Of a stretch of 64,000 bases of DNA, positions 34,620 to 46,415 are shown in pieces (position 1 is the first letter of the stretch; each line of letters starts with the position of its first letter). Source of the stretch: Toxonevra muliebris. Taxonomy: Eukaryota > Arthropoda > Insecta > Diptera > Pallopteridae. Under the pieces are notes generated by a model. It did not search any database. It saw only the letters and a list, made by a program, of their open reading frames with translations, and was not told the DNA's origin. The stretch lies in the NCBI GenBank assembly GCA_963691655.1, contig OY829328.1:84076400-84140399 (forward strand), in the 5' to 3' direction. A program made the translations under genes and the position numbers.

Positions 34620-35172
34620 ATCTCGAAGAGCGCAAAAAATCAAGCGGACCGCCCGGACATGCATCAACATGAACGGCTAAGCCGAACAGCCATGGATCCA
34701 AGCTCATGCTGTGTATTTGGTGGGATATGAAAGGTGTCGTGTATTATGAGCTGTTGAAACCGAATGAAAAGATTACTACGGACTACAATTGATGCGTTTG
34801 AGCCGAGCATTAAAGGATAAGAGGCCAGAATATGAGAATAGACACGACGAAGTTATTCTTCAGCACGACAATACTCGGCCGCATGTTGCAAGGCAAGTAA
34901 AAACATACTTGGAAACGCTTAGAAATGAGAAGTGCTACCCCACCCGCCGTATTCTCCAGACATTGCTTCTTCTGATTACCACAAGTTCCGATCGATGACA
35001 CATGGCCTGGCTGAACAGCACTTCCGTTCTTTCGAAGAACTCAAAAAATGGGTCGATTCGTGGATAGCCTCAATAGATGAGGAGTTCTTTCGACGCGGAA
35101 TCCGGAATCCGTATGCTACCAGAAAGATGGGAAAAGGTTGTGGCTAACGAAGGACTATACTTTAAAGAATAA
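34620..35172 (+). pseudogene. mariner transposase remnant (5'-truncated, frameshifted)
   Basis: Successive frames give recognisable mariner transposase segments: [20 protein letters not shown] (near 34718-34778), MRLSRALKDKRPEYENRH then ILQHDNTRPHVARQVKTYLE (34792-34920), and after a frameshift near 34930 LPHPPYSPDIASSDYHKFRS, GLAEQHFRSFEELKKWVDSW and DEEFFRRGIR, followed by a further shift before ERWEKVVANE. The catalytic Asp in LQHDN and the final Asp in SSDYH are visible, but the N-terminal DNA-binding part is missing. At least three frame disruptions make it inactive. Terminal inverted repeats were not found. Confidence 0.85.
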
Positions 35173-35341
35173 ATTTATAGTCACTTTTTCACAATAAATG
35201 TCCAAATTACGAAAAAATACGAGTTTATACATTCATACTCCCAATAATTATAATTTTATATTCATTTTTGTTTATTATTTTTTATTTGTTTTTTATTATT
35301 TACTATTATCGTTTTATAATTTCATTATTTTCTTGAGTTGC

Positions 35342-35425
35342 CTTTTTTCAGGCTCGAACCTGTGTCTGAAAAATTCGCATCGCGAATATTAAACGACGCG
35401 CTTCCCAACTGAGCCACACAAGCAA
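35342..35425 (-). repeat. tRNA-like sequence with expanded middle
   Basis: The minus strand begins GCTTGTGTGGCTCAGTTGGG, a good A-box/D-arm match, and later has the B-box-like GGTTCGAGCC. The stretch between them is too long and the T stem does not pair well, so a tRNA pseudogene or SINE head is more likely than a working tRNA. Confidence 0.45.
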
Positions 35426-38078
35426 ATTTGTTGTCATTGCCTTTTATCCTTTTGTTTCTTTTACTCTTGCAATGATTTTAGTACTCGTTACTGATTTTTA
35501 ACTCTTTCATGCACACGATTTTAAATAAAATATAAACACCAGTTGCACAGAAATTTTTTTGGTTTATATCATTATCAGCAGAATGAGAATCTGTAAATGA
35601 AATATTAAACTGTGTGACTATAAGTAATTTCAACTTTTCGAGGTGGGTTAAAATACATCACACTATGCATAAAAAAATATGCGGGGCAGTTTTTACCCTA
35701 CCTACCGTAAAGGGTTAACTGGACAAGAGAGAGTAAGATATACAAATTTGAACTACTCACTCAGGCTGTCTTTGTTTATCATCAATTCTAAAAATATACC
35801 ATATAAAATTATGAAATTGTGTTAGTGAAATTCAAAAATGTTGTTACTGTATTGGAGTTGCTCGTTTATCTCTCCTTTTGTAGTAATGAAATCATTAATC
35901 GTTTGAGGAGTGCACACTGTTTGTGCAACTGGGTGTATATAAATGCATAAACGCATACAAACACAAACTGCTGCCATTTTTTAACAATGAGAAAATCATA
36001 CGTTGAAATATATCCCGTTGTGTTTGAACACATGCATACATGTTTGTATGTGTGCATGTATGTATGTATGTATGTATGTGATCTCCTTATGTATATGTGC
36101 CAGCAGCACCTTGTTGCATGTGTGACAACAATAGCTATAGCAGCAACATGCATGATTTTTTTTCTTTTTTTTCATAACACAAATTTCCCACAACATTTTT
36201 TGAAGCCGCTTCGTTTTTCATTTTTCCCTTCCTTTCTTCGTTTTTGATTTCCTTTTTCATTTCGTCGTTTCAATTTAATTTCATTTCTTCCCCTTTCCAA
36301 TTTTCCAGCTCTCATCTTTCCTTTCCCTCTCCCCTCTTTCTATAGGACTCCTCTGCCTTTTTTTCTATTTTCTCGTTTTTTTTTTTGGCATGCTATCATG
36401 TTGGGATTTCATCTTTGAAACATCGATCAATTTGTGGGTGCTGATTTATGATGGATGATGAAATGAATGCATGAAAAAGAAAGAAAGAATGCATAAAATT
36501 ATGGTTGGAAAATATGCAATCAAACATTTTCTGTTTTTACACTGAGCTGCATATAATAAATATCTCCCTTTCTTTTGCTGTTGTTGTTGTAAACATTTGG
36601 CATATTTTTTAAGCGTAAATATCAATTGGGATTTTTAGTAAATTTTTGTGATTTTTTTGTGATAACTTTTTGGGAAGATTGTTCAAAAGTTTGTTGCTTT
36701 TGGTTTACAGTTTAAATTAAATTTTCGTAGATTAGTTGATCTGCATTGACAATAAAAGAGAACGATTAAAATAAGAAGCTCTTAAGAAGCTGAAACTGGA
36801 AATCATTTCAAGGATCACAGTTCAATTTAGCGCCAAATCTCTGCAAGCAACAGAACAACAATATAATTTTTCATTATTACCATGTAAACGACATTTTTAT
36901 ATTTATATATTGATGTATTATCTGTAAGTAGTATATTTTGTATGTGTGTGTTTATATGTCTTCCAATACATGTCCGTATATACATACATATGTAATAATG
37001 AAGCCATTGCCCAAATAAATTTATTACCATTTTGTTAAGCTACACACAAACAAACACACATAAGCATTGCTCATGTGTATTGAGAGTGTGTGTGTGTGTG
37101 CAAATTAATAACTCAAATTCATGAACGAACGCACACGGAGACATAACAGCATGCAATGCATTTACACACACACATATAAAAGTACGCTGCATGCATTATG
37201 AATGCAAACGTGTTTGCATTCATGAATTAATGCTGTAAACATACAGTCAAATCCATGGACACACACACACACGTAAGAACATGCCTACGCATACAGCCAT
37301 AAATATTAAATATTTTTTTTTTAATGCTGTTACACTCACAAAAAAATATTATTAAAATTTGCATTTCCATTGCTTTTTTTTTTTTACTAGTAACATAAGC
37401 CAATGTGAGAAACTATTAAATTAATAGTAAATACTGTTGAATTTATTAGAAATACTATTAAACTTTTAATAGAAAACTTTGAAATTGGAAAATGCTTTGT
37501 TTATAATATTTATAGCTCTGTTTTTCTCTCAGTGTTTTGTGGTTGGTATAAGTATACAGTGCAATTGTTGTCACTGGCATTCAACAAGTTCATATTGCAG
37601 TAGGGAATGTGCAATATATTCATACAATATTGTTTCATATACACACACACATAATTATAAATAATTTTCTTACATGATATGCATACAATAATAATAATAA
37701 TAACAACAACAAAAACAACCATAATAAACCAACACAATGATAGTGCGAATTAATGAAATTTTTCCAATTTGTTCTTTTTGTCATTACGCTGTAGTGTTTT
37801 TTTTTTTTTTTTGGAATGCGTATGAAATTTAAGTGATTTTATATAATTATTTAAAATCGCACAAAAAAAATAAATCAAGGTCTCTTTCGCCAGAAAATGT
37901 TTTAAAAGATTTATTATATCGGATTAAACTTGTCAAAAGTTCTGAAGAAATATTTTAACAAGAGACACATTCAAGCCAAAACTTCTGAAAAGTGTAGTCT
38001 CACAGTAGGCACTCACAGTAGAAGTGAAAATTTGTTGTTTATTTGAAAATTATCAGAAAACATTTATAACACATTCTG
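35426..38078. other. Gene-free AT-rich DNA with microsatellites
   Basis: TATG runs near 36058-36080, GT runs at 37085-37101, CA runs at 37259-37273, and a perfect short palindrome TGAATGCAAAC..GTTTGCATTCA near 37199-37224. Pyrimidine-rich at 36210-36390. No supported gene. Confidence 0.55.
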
Positions 38079-38681
38079 TTGAAGTTTTTGCAGTTTTCTT
38101 CTATCTATTTTGTTCTTGCTTTCCTTCTGTTGATACTCTCTGCACTTATTGCCACGAACATGATGTAGCACACGTATATAATACATGAAAGGAAAGTTCA
38201 GGTATATACAATCAAGCCGAGACTTCATTATGGACTCGCTTACTAAAGCACATGCGATAAAACTACGAGAAGTCGACACTTTGCTTGATTGTATGTAGCC
38301 GATTAAGAACTGCACAACTTCGTTTCTTACTGGTTTAGTATGAGTGCAATAAAAACGCGATTTTTCACGTTACAGTTGTTGTTGAAGGTTTTGCTCTCAT
38401 CCTCTTTCTATTTTCTGAAGCTTTTTTTCTGTTGATATTCTCTCTCTCTCTTCACTATCGGCACAAACACGACGTAGTACGTGTATAAAACACATGAGAG
38501 GAAAGTAGCTATATGCAATCAAGCTCTCTCACTAAAGCACTTGAGATAAAACTGTGAGAAGTCGACTCTCTGCTTGATTGTATGTAGCCGATCTCCATAT
38601 CACTTCGTTCTCTAACCACTAACAACAGCATAACTTCATTTCTTATTAGTTAAGTATGAGTGCAACAACAACGCGATTTCC
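38079..38681. repeat. Two ~300-bp tandem units, each with a long hairpin
   Basis: Unit 1 starts at 38079 and unit 2 at 38381 (offset 302), both beginning GTTGAAG and ending near ACGCGATTT. Each contains an inverted repeat: TACAATCAAGC (38207-38217) with GCTTGATTGTA (38283-38293), and TGCAATCAAGC (38514-38524) with GCTTGATTGTA (38572-38582). A conserved loop motif ACTAAAGCAC...GAGAAGTCGAC is shared. Confidence 0.8.
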
Positions 38682-38889
38682 GTTGCGAAATTTTCGTTGC
38701 ACCCTCGCTAAAGAAGTTTCACTTCAAATACCATTGAAAGTTTTCAAAGAAGCTCTAGGTTTTTTACCAAGACAAATGATGAGTAGTATTAAAATATAGT
38801 ATTTTAACAGAGTTTTATGGTGGCATAATTAAAATAGTTTTTAAAAAATCTTAAATATTTTTTCCTTATATGCAAATAAATATTTCGTA

Positions 38890-39815
38890 CAGTTGTGTTC
38901 ATAATAATAGCAGTGGTACAACAATCGATAAATCTTCAAAATAATTGTTTTTACCGATATATTGAAATAAAGTGTAGTTGGAAATTACACCCTGAAGCCT
39001 CAGGTATCCGAAATTTAAGAAATTTTTGTTTTTAAATTTGTATGAAAATTGCAAAAAAAAAAAATTTCCCACAACTCAATAAATGCTGTTCATATTGGAA
39101 TCTTTTCTAGAAAAAATATTTGTGTTTCTACTCAATTAACTTAATATTTAATAGAACCACAGTTTTTTGTATTCCAGTGGCTCAATTTAAAGTTTCTTGG
39201 GTCAACTAATCTTTTGCGTCTCTCCACAGGAGGTTAACACTTAGCTGCCTTCACCTGAGTCTGCGCAATCTCAAAAATGTTAAATTTCATAATGATAATT
39301 AGTTTCGTAAAATCATCCTAAAAGTTTAAAATCAATTCCAGGCATAGTTATTGTTACATGCTTCTCCAGAATATCGATTTTAGTTCAACTAAACGATTTA
39401 TACTATTTTATGTTAGTATTATATTATGAACAGCAAAATTTTTGGGTTGTGGGATAGTTTTATTTTTAGTAATTTTTCTACAAATTCTTTTCTACAGAAA
39501 TTTCTTATATTTTGGAGACCTAAGTTTAGAGTTGAAGGTGGGCTGGACTAAATCAAAACACTCAGTCACAAAGACCATTGTACTATACCCGAGATAAGGC
39601 CAGTAGAAGTGGAAAGACAGAAATGATATGTGAGAGATTAAATGGGAAGAGAAAAGGTCTACGGTCTCTCAAGGTCTCTCAAATTACACCCTGGAGACCT
39701 AAGGCTTCAGATTGTGATTTTTAGCTGAACTTTATTTCAATATATCGGGGCAAACTTTATTAACAAGATTTTTTGCTAGGTTATAACGCCGCTACTAGTA
39801 TTATGAACACTACTG
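38890..39815. mobile_element. Tc1-like element, non-autonomous, TA-flanked
   Basis: Ends are CAGTTGTGTTCATAATAATA (left) and CAGTAGTGTTCATAATACTA (right, reverse strand), with TA directly outside both (38888-38889 and 39816-39817). Inverted similarity continues inward for ~100 bp (GATATATTGAAATAAAG and AATTACACCCTG). The ends resemble the CAGTTGTGTTCA-type Tc1 termini common in animals. No intact transposase frame is present, although a short minus-strand stretch near 39170-39260 could be a remnant. Confidence 0.85.
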
Positions 39816-39954
39816 TATATTTAGCAGATATTAAAGGCTGGAATGTTTCTAAACAAAGTACTTGAAATCTAAAATTTTTTAAAATTATTATGGAAATAAC
39901 CTGAGCTATACAATTTTGTGTGTATTAGAAAGGAAAGGCAACTCAGAATATCTT

Positions 39955-40480
39955 GGCAAATTTTCTTCTTCTTCAAAAAAACTTTTTTTTGCAACTAAAT
40001 TTTTGAAAAAATTCATGAAAAATAATTTTTTTTCCCCAAATTTTTTTATGTTTTCTACACGTTTACATTATTATGAATTTTTTGAAAAATTTAAGTCGAA
40101 AAAAAAATTTTTTTTTTTTAATGGAAATATTATAAAAACTCATAAAACGTGTAGAAAACAACGTTTTCAACAAAAAAATTTTTTTTTCGCATGAATTCCC
40201 CCTTATGAATTTTTTTAAAAATTTTTAAACAAAATTTTTTTTTTGCTGAAAACGTTATAAAAACTCATAAAACATGTAGAAAACAACGTTTTGAACAAAA
40301 AAAAAGTTTTTCCCATGTATTCCCCCCTTATGAATTTTTTTTAAAAATTTTTAGCAAAAATTTTTTTTGCTCAAAACGTTCTAAAAACTCGTAAATCATG
40401 TAGAAAACTAAAACCCTCGGGAAAAAGAATTTTTCCCCATGTACCCCCACCTTACCATTTTTTTAAAAAATCATAAAATC
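39955..40480. repeat. A/T-homopolymer tandem repeat, ~125-bp period
   Basis: Three to four units, each running from ATGAATTTTTTT through blocks of A then T, AACGTT, TAAAAACTCATAAAACATGT and a CCCCCTT end. Starts are near 40072, 40205 and 40330. Copies drift towards the right. A 92-codon frame across it is repeat-derived. Confidence 0.75.
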
Positions 40481-42630
40481 ATCTATATCACAAAAGTTCG
40501 ACCTGACTCGAAAAAAAATGTTTGTAGATTCGTGATCAGCATCGAAAACAACTCCAGAAAAAACATATGAGAACTCAGAAATTTTGTTGTATATCCACTT
40601 TATTGTACCTACAGTGTAATAGTAGCAGTAGTATGGAGTTTAAGATTAGTGATACTTAGACTTAAGCTTGCAAGCAAAAAGCTTTCAAGCTTATCAAAAA
40701 GAATATAATACTCACAAGCAAAATACTTTAAGTCTTAAAACTTTAACAAACAATACTATTTTATACCAATATTTTATGCCTTAAGTACATAATTTCATTA
40801 AATTTTTAACATTTGAAAATTTAATTTCTCAAGATTGTATAATGCCAAAAAAAAAAAATAGACAAAAAAAAATAAAAATTCAAATGCAAAATGCATTTGC
40901 TTTGTTTTATTTGTTGCTTTTTTTGCCGTTTGGTGCTAAAGCAACTTTACTTTTGATTGCATCAAAGAAATCGTTTCTTCGTTTGTTCATACCTTTGCAC
41001 ACGTTTTGAATGAATTTTTAAAAACTTCTTCACACAGCCGCTAGTGCCTTTCCATTACACTTTCTTACAAATGCTAAAAGAAAATTTATAGCAACATGGA
41101 AAGAAAAAAGAAACGTATACTGTTTTGTGTTTTTTTTGGATTTTTTGTTATGCCTTGACATTCTACTGCTGTATTTTTTTTTATTATTTCTTTACTTTAC
41201 TATTTTTCTATATGTGCAACAACATTTCAAACTTTGAGCTGCAGGCAAAAATATTCACAAGCAGCAAGCAAGAGCAAGCAACATTAAATTTCCCAATGCA
41301 GCTATTTGAAATTGCTACATTTTTAATGTGAAACGCGCGAGCAGTGAATATTTTCTACTATTACAAAAAAAAAAAAAAATTAAAGTTAAGAAAAAAAAAA
41401 GAAAAAACATAGCAATAGTTTGTAGTACCCAGGTAGTGTAATCTCAAAAGTATCTTTTTGTCGCATCAAATGTAAAAGATAGATAGAAGTGAAAAGAAAA
41501 ATAAAAAATACACCGAAGGATATTAGAATTCTAACGCTTGTGATGCTATAGCTCCTGCTGATTTTTCATTCTCATTGCTGCTCTGGCTGCAGTGTCACAA
41601 TCAAAAAGTCATCAAATATAAATTTTGCATTAAAAATTCTCACCTTCGATCGATGTTGGTATGCTGCAGTTCGTTGTCTCCCTCTCTCTTTCTCTCTCTC
41701 TATCTCTCGCTCGCTGTGCTTATTCTTTTTCTTCAACTTGTATAGTCAATTGCATCTTTTACTTGCTTTTTTTCCTTTTGCTGCAGCAGCAGTTAGTTGC
41801 TGCATATTTTAATATGCACCAAGCAGCAGCTGCTTTTGCTTTATTCACCTGCAACTTTAGCTTCCAAAAAAAAAAAAAAGTAGTAAAGTAAAAAAAAAAG
41901 TGGCTTTGAATTCTACTAGCAGCTCCATCACCACAAAAACATCATAGTTGTCACCATTAGCACCACTGCTAGCTAGCTAGCATCATCAAGCACCACCGGT
42001 ACCAGCACCGCTGCCATCGTTATTTGACATTTGATATTTGACAGTTCTATAGTCGCATAGTTGCAGTTTGATGATGATGATGATGATGATAATGCAGTGA
42101 TTGTGTATGTGTGTCCGTGTGCGTGAGTGTGTCTGTTCCAATGCCACATGGCAGCAATATGCGCGTGACAAGGATTTGCATCAATGATTGCTGGAATGAA
42201 TGGAAATATATATCTACCTTGATATATACTTATTTTTTAACAAATTTCTTTTTCACAAAATGAAAAGCCGCATTGCTGAAATTCTTGAAATACTTAAAAT
42301 TCTTGGCGCATGTTATTGAGTTGCCTGCTGCTGTCCTATGCCGTGCATGTTGCATGCATATTTTTTAAGCTTAAATTTAATTCACAAATAAATTTTCTTT
42401 TTTCACTTGAACGAAATGTTGCGAAATTTTTTCCATTGAAAATCAATGAAGTGGAAATATAAATACAAACATTTTTTGCATACCTGAATGTTGATGAAAT
42501 TCAAATGATTTATACCTGCTTGACAAAATATTGTTTATTATGTTAGAACTAGCTAGAGAATCCCTGATGTTGTCTGCGGACTTTAAAATTGTAAAGTCCT
42601 CCATTAGTTCGTTGAAGATTTTTTTTTTTT
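40481..42630. other. Gene-free DNA with simple repeats
   Basis: Contains A runs (e.g. 41365-41379), CT repeats at 41680-41705, CAG near 41784-41792 and (GAT)n at 42069-42091. No supported gene. Confidence 0.55.
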
Positions 42631-42881
42631 ACAGGTCGAGAGCAAAAGCGCGCTAATATTTATATAAGAGCAAAAGTGAAATAAGTTAGTATCTCAGAGT
42701 GAAATAAAACGATTTAAAAGTAAGAGCAAAAATGGTATAACAAGTTTCTCTGAGCAAAAACAGCATACTTATATATTCCGTTTTTGCGCTAAACACATTT
42801 CGTTTCACATTTGCTCTTAAGTAAATTTATTCCATTTTTTTCTGAAAGTAGATGTTGTACCACTTTTCCTCTCAGCCTCTT
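42631..42881. mobile_element. GCTGAGAGGAAAAG-type MITE, copy 1 (degenerate)
   Basis: Shares with 58907-59213 and 63357-63665 the words TTTATATAAGAGCAAAAGTG, AAGTAAGAGCAAAAATGGTA and the terminal TTTTCCTCTCAGCCTC. The left end (ACAGGTCGAGAG) is decayed and the copy is shorter than the other two. Confidence 0.75.
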
Positions 42882-42944
42882 TATAGTTTATATATAGTAT
42901 TTATATCAGCACTTTTTTTTATTTACAAAAATAAAAAAAAGGTT

Positions 42945-43112
42945 TTCTAAAAAAATTTTTTTGAAAAATTTCAACGTGCGTGAATATGCGTGATTTTTTT
43001 ATTTTTTTTTTATTTTTTAAAACCTACGGGCGTAAACATGCGTGAGTGGTATTTTCAAAGTAGCGAACATGTGTGAGCGTGAGTCAAAAAATACTCACGC
43101 TTCCATCTGTAC
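42945..43112 (+). repeat. hAT-like MITE end, copy a (inverted partner at 43724-43890)
   Basis: AACGTGCGTGAA, ATGCGTGAGT..TATTTTCAAAG and GAGCGTGAGT..AAAAATACTCACG are found in the same order on the minus strand of 43724-43890. Rich in CGTGA words. Confidence 0.6.
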
Positions 43113-43520
43113 TACATGTTAATGATTTTATTTCAGTTTATTTCCATATAAAAATCACTTAAACTATTAATAAATTGATATCAAAGTAGAATAGAATTCA
43201 TAATTTATAAACGTAACTTACCTTAAAATATCAAAAAGAAATGGCAATATGAGCGTGGCAATCTTTCATCTATTGCACTTTTCATTTACATCGCTTACTT
43301 CAGTAATTTGAATCCCACTTGTTCATTCAAAATTCATGATTTTATTTTTACGATAGCAAAATCTGAATTTTGTTGGACCTCCATTTTTCGATGAAGTCTA
43401 CATTCTCGCTGTCTTTCAGCTGGAGATTTTATCGTGATACAATTAAAATTTTTTTCTATACTCGCTCATTCTTTCAGCTCTAGAAATTTATAAATGTTTT
43501 TGTTTGAAAAGTCAAATTTG

Positions 43521-43701
43521 ACGAGAAACTGATGGGCAGCGCCCTCTATCAATTGTGGATGAAAAAAATTAACGAGAAACTGTTAGACAGCGCTCTCAAT
43601 CAATTCGTCGCCTGAGAATTGATTTGGCGTACGGGCATACGAATTCTTATACACATACGCCAAATCCATTCTCAGGCGACGAATTGAGTGTGAAAAAAAT
43701 T
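43521..43701. repeat. 50-bp tandem duplication, second unit interrupted
   Basis: Unit 1 is 43521-43570. Unit 2 starts at 43572 and resumes after the 76-bp element. With that element and one AATT removed, unit 2 is also 50 bp and aligns to unit 1 without gaps. Shared text includes ACGAGAAACTG, CAGCGC and GAAAAAAATT. Confidence 0.85.
43606..43681. mobile_element. 76-bp palindromic mini-element, copy 2
   Basis: CGTCGCCTGAGAATTGATTT at the left and its inverse at the right (one mismatch), exactly 76 bp, flanked by AATT (43602-43605 and 43682-43685). The centre is partly diverged. The uninterrupted neighbour repeat shows the empty site with a single AATT. Confidence 0.95.
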
Positions 43702-43723
43702 GGATTGCATATGTGTATACACT

Positions 43724-43890
43724 AGAGATGGGTGTGTGAATACTTTTTAACTCACGCTCACGTATGGTCACGGCTTTGAAAATACTACTCAAGCTTGTTC
43801 ACGCGCGCAGGCATTTTCAAAAAAAAAAAAAAAAAAGATTCATTCATGTTCACGCACGTTGAAAGTGTTCCAAAAAATTTCACGCATGTT
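43724..43890 (-). repeat. hAT-like MITE end, copy b
   Basis: Inverse of 42945-43112. The end AGAGATGGGTGTG resembles CAGAGATGG-type hAT termini. The opposite terminus was not identified, so the element borders are uncertain. Confidence 0.55.
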
Positions 43891-46415
43891 CACGCACTCA
43901 GTCTTTTTATTGTTAAATATTTATTTATGTAAATAAAACAAAAAATGTTTATATAAATAATATGTATATATAATCTGTTTCCTAGTGACGCCAGACTTCG
44001 AATTTGCAAAATTCTTAGGTGAAGAAAAACACACGCGCCTTTTTGCAATCTCACCCACTTTTTTCCTGTAGCATTGTATTGTCTATCAACATTTCTGTAT
44101 CAAATTTGAGTCCTTTTCTAAAGACATATCTAAAAAAGCATTCGAATTGTATAGGAAGTGCCATGCCTACTTATCCAAACCTCTTCATTTATAGCATGAA
44201 TGTGCTTGTGATGATCGTGGAAACATATAAAAAACAGAGACACATAAATTTATTTGTATATATAGTACAATGTTTTATGTAAACAACGTCCTCTTTCGAC
44301 AGGTTTTTGTACTATCACGTAAACCGCTCTTCATACTTAAACTGCTGACTTCATAGAATAGCCAATAAATATCATCGATTTTTTTTAGCAGTTTAAAGAA
44401 AAGAAACATTTCTGGTTCTGTCCGCATTCAATAGTTTATAAAGTCGAAGTCATAATCGACTTTCTGTGATTTAGGACGCCAGTTTAAAGTTTTTTAAGCT
44501 CCCTGTCTTCGCAGAAAACTGAATTTGAATTTTACAAATTTTTCTGCTTACTAGTAAAGCTGTTCTATGGTCACTAGGGGCTCTACGACACCTTCTTCGC
44601 TTCTGCCCCTTCTCTCTAATTTTGGGAAGAGTAGCAAACGTTTTTCAGGAAAAGTTTTCTCTCATTTTTGGTTCTGCCCTACCATTTTCGGGTTAACGAC
44701 TTCAGATTTTCATTTATTTAAAAAGAAAAAAAATGGCGTCATTCAACAAGGTAAAAAAAAAACATGTTAAAAAAATAACTAAAAACTTTTCAACATAATT
44801 TTAAACAAGAAAATAAACTTTCACATCATTTTCCTTTTTGCTTGGCATATTTTTTGGTAACATTTTGTCATACGATACTGTCAACATGTCTACGTATGAC
44901 TACAATTTGTATATGCATACACAGATATGAGTATGTGTAAGAATGTGTGTGTGTGTGTGTCTGTGTGTACCTTCAGTCTGTCTGTCAGTCTGCGTCTTTA
45001 CGCTTGTACATGGCTGTATGTATGTATGTATGTTTGTATGCGTGTTTATATATTTTTGTTGCGGTTTTTATGGTTTGTTTAGAACTTCCTGTTTCCTGTT
45101 TCATATTTTGTTGTTGTTTTTGTGAAATTTTTGTGTTGTTTTTATGGTTGTACAGAAGTACATACATGCATATGTGTAGGTGCATACATGCATAGTTACA
45201 TATGTTTGCGTGTATGTGTAAAATTTATTTCATTTAAATTTAAAGTAAAAATATTTACATAAAATTCGTGTATGAAAATGTTTAATTTGAATATTTTGGC
45301 CAAGCGAACTTTTTATTCTTATTCTTAACATTTTTTTCTTTTGGAGGCAACTTCAACTGCTTAGCATTTTGTTGCTGTTGTTGCATTTAATAACACGCTG
45401 TGCGGTGCTCCAATTTTCATATTATTTCATACCTACATATATATTTTTTTTTTATTATTTCCACTTGGCATTTGGCCAATGAAACTTTTATCATCATTTC
45501 TTTCTTAACTTCTCTGGTGGTTCCAACACTAACAACAATATAGCTTCAGCATCTGCAGCATCACAGAGCAGAGCATCATCACCAACAGTATCAGCATCAG
45601 CAGCACAGCAAGCAATATCATCAGCTGGTGCTCCTATTGCTGATGCTGTATCAACCGCCCTACTACTAGGCAACAACACCATCACCACCACCACCACCAA
45701 CAACAACAATAGCAACCAATGACATTTATTGTCGTGTTATCGCTTGTTGTTGAATGCCACTTGGCATGGTAAAAGTCAAAATGAAGTCATTGCAAAAGTT
45801 TTAAATCCAACATGTTTTTTCGGCAGCCTTTTTTTTTTGTCATTTTTTGTTTTTTTTTGGGCTCTCTGCTTTTTTAACTCATGTTTAGTTGTGCATATTT
45901 GAATTTATATTAGGTTATTTGTACCTATTTGTGTGGATAAGGTTTCGTTCGTTTGTACCTCATTGATATATTCGTACATTCTCCTACTTGTTTATAAGTA
46001 GGTAACCTTCTACAAATTTATTTAGTTTACCATAGTTTAGTTTAGATTTTTCGGTGTTACTTACAATTTTTTTGGCTTTCTAATTTTAGAATGTCTGATT
46101 TTAATTAACATAAATTTGAACATGTGTTAAATTCATAAGATTGAATATTATTGTAGTGATTTTTATGTAGACATAATCCTAATCCTTAGTGTTATCGCGC
46201 TAAAGTAACAGGAGAATATACTTAGTCATGCCTACAATAAAAGGATCATAGTTAATGAATTTCTATTAGAAAATTCTGAGCCCGTTTTTCTGTCACTAAT
46301 AAGCGAAGAAAATCTAATAAGTTTTGAATTTTTTCTAAAAAAAATTTCAGTTACAATCTAAGCTCCGCGAGTGTAGGAAATAGTAAATATTCCTACATTT
46401 TTCTATTAGGTTTTA
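43891..46415. other. Gene-free DNA with microsatellites
   Basis: GT run at 44944-44961, TATG run near 45013-45033, CAG/CAT and ACC repeats at 45550-45715. Open frames of 66-87 codons are repeat-driven or lack domains. Confidence 0.55.

Noticed and set aside
35342..35425. Functional tRNA gene
   Set aside because: A and B boxes look tRNA-like, but the middle is too long and the T stem does not pair, so a pseudogene or SINE head is more likely.
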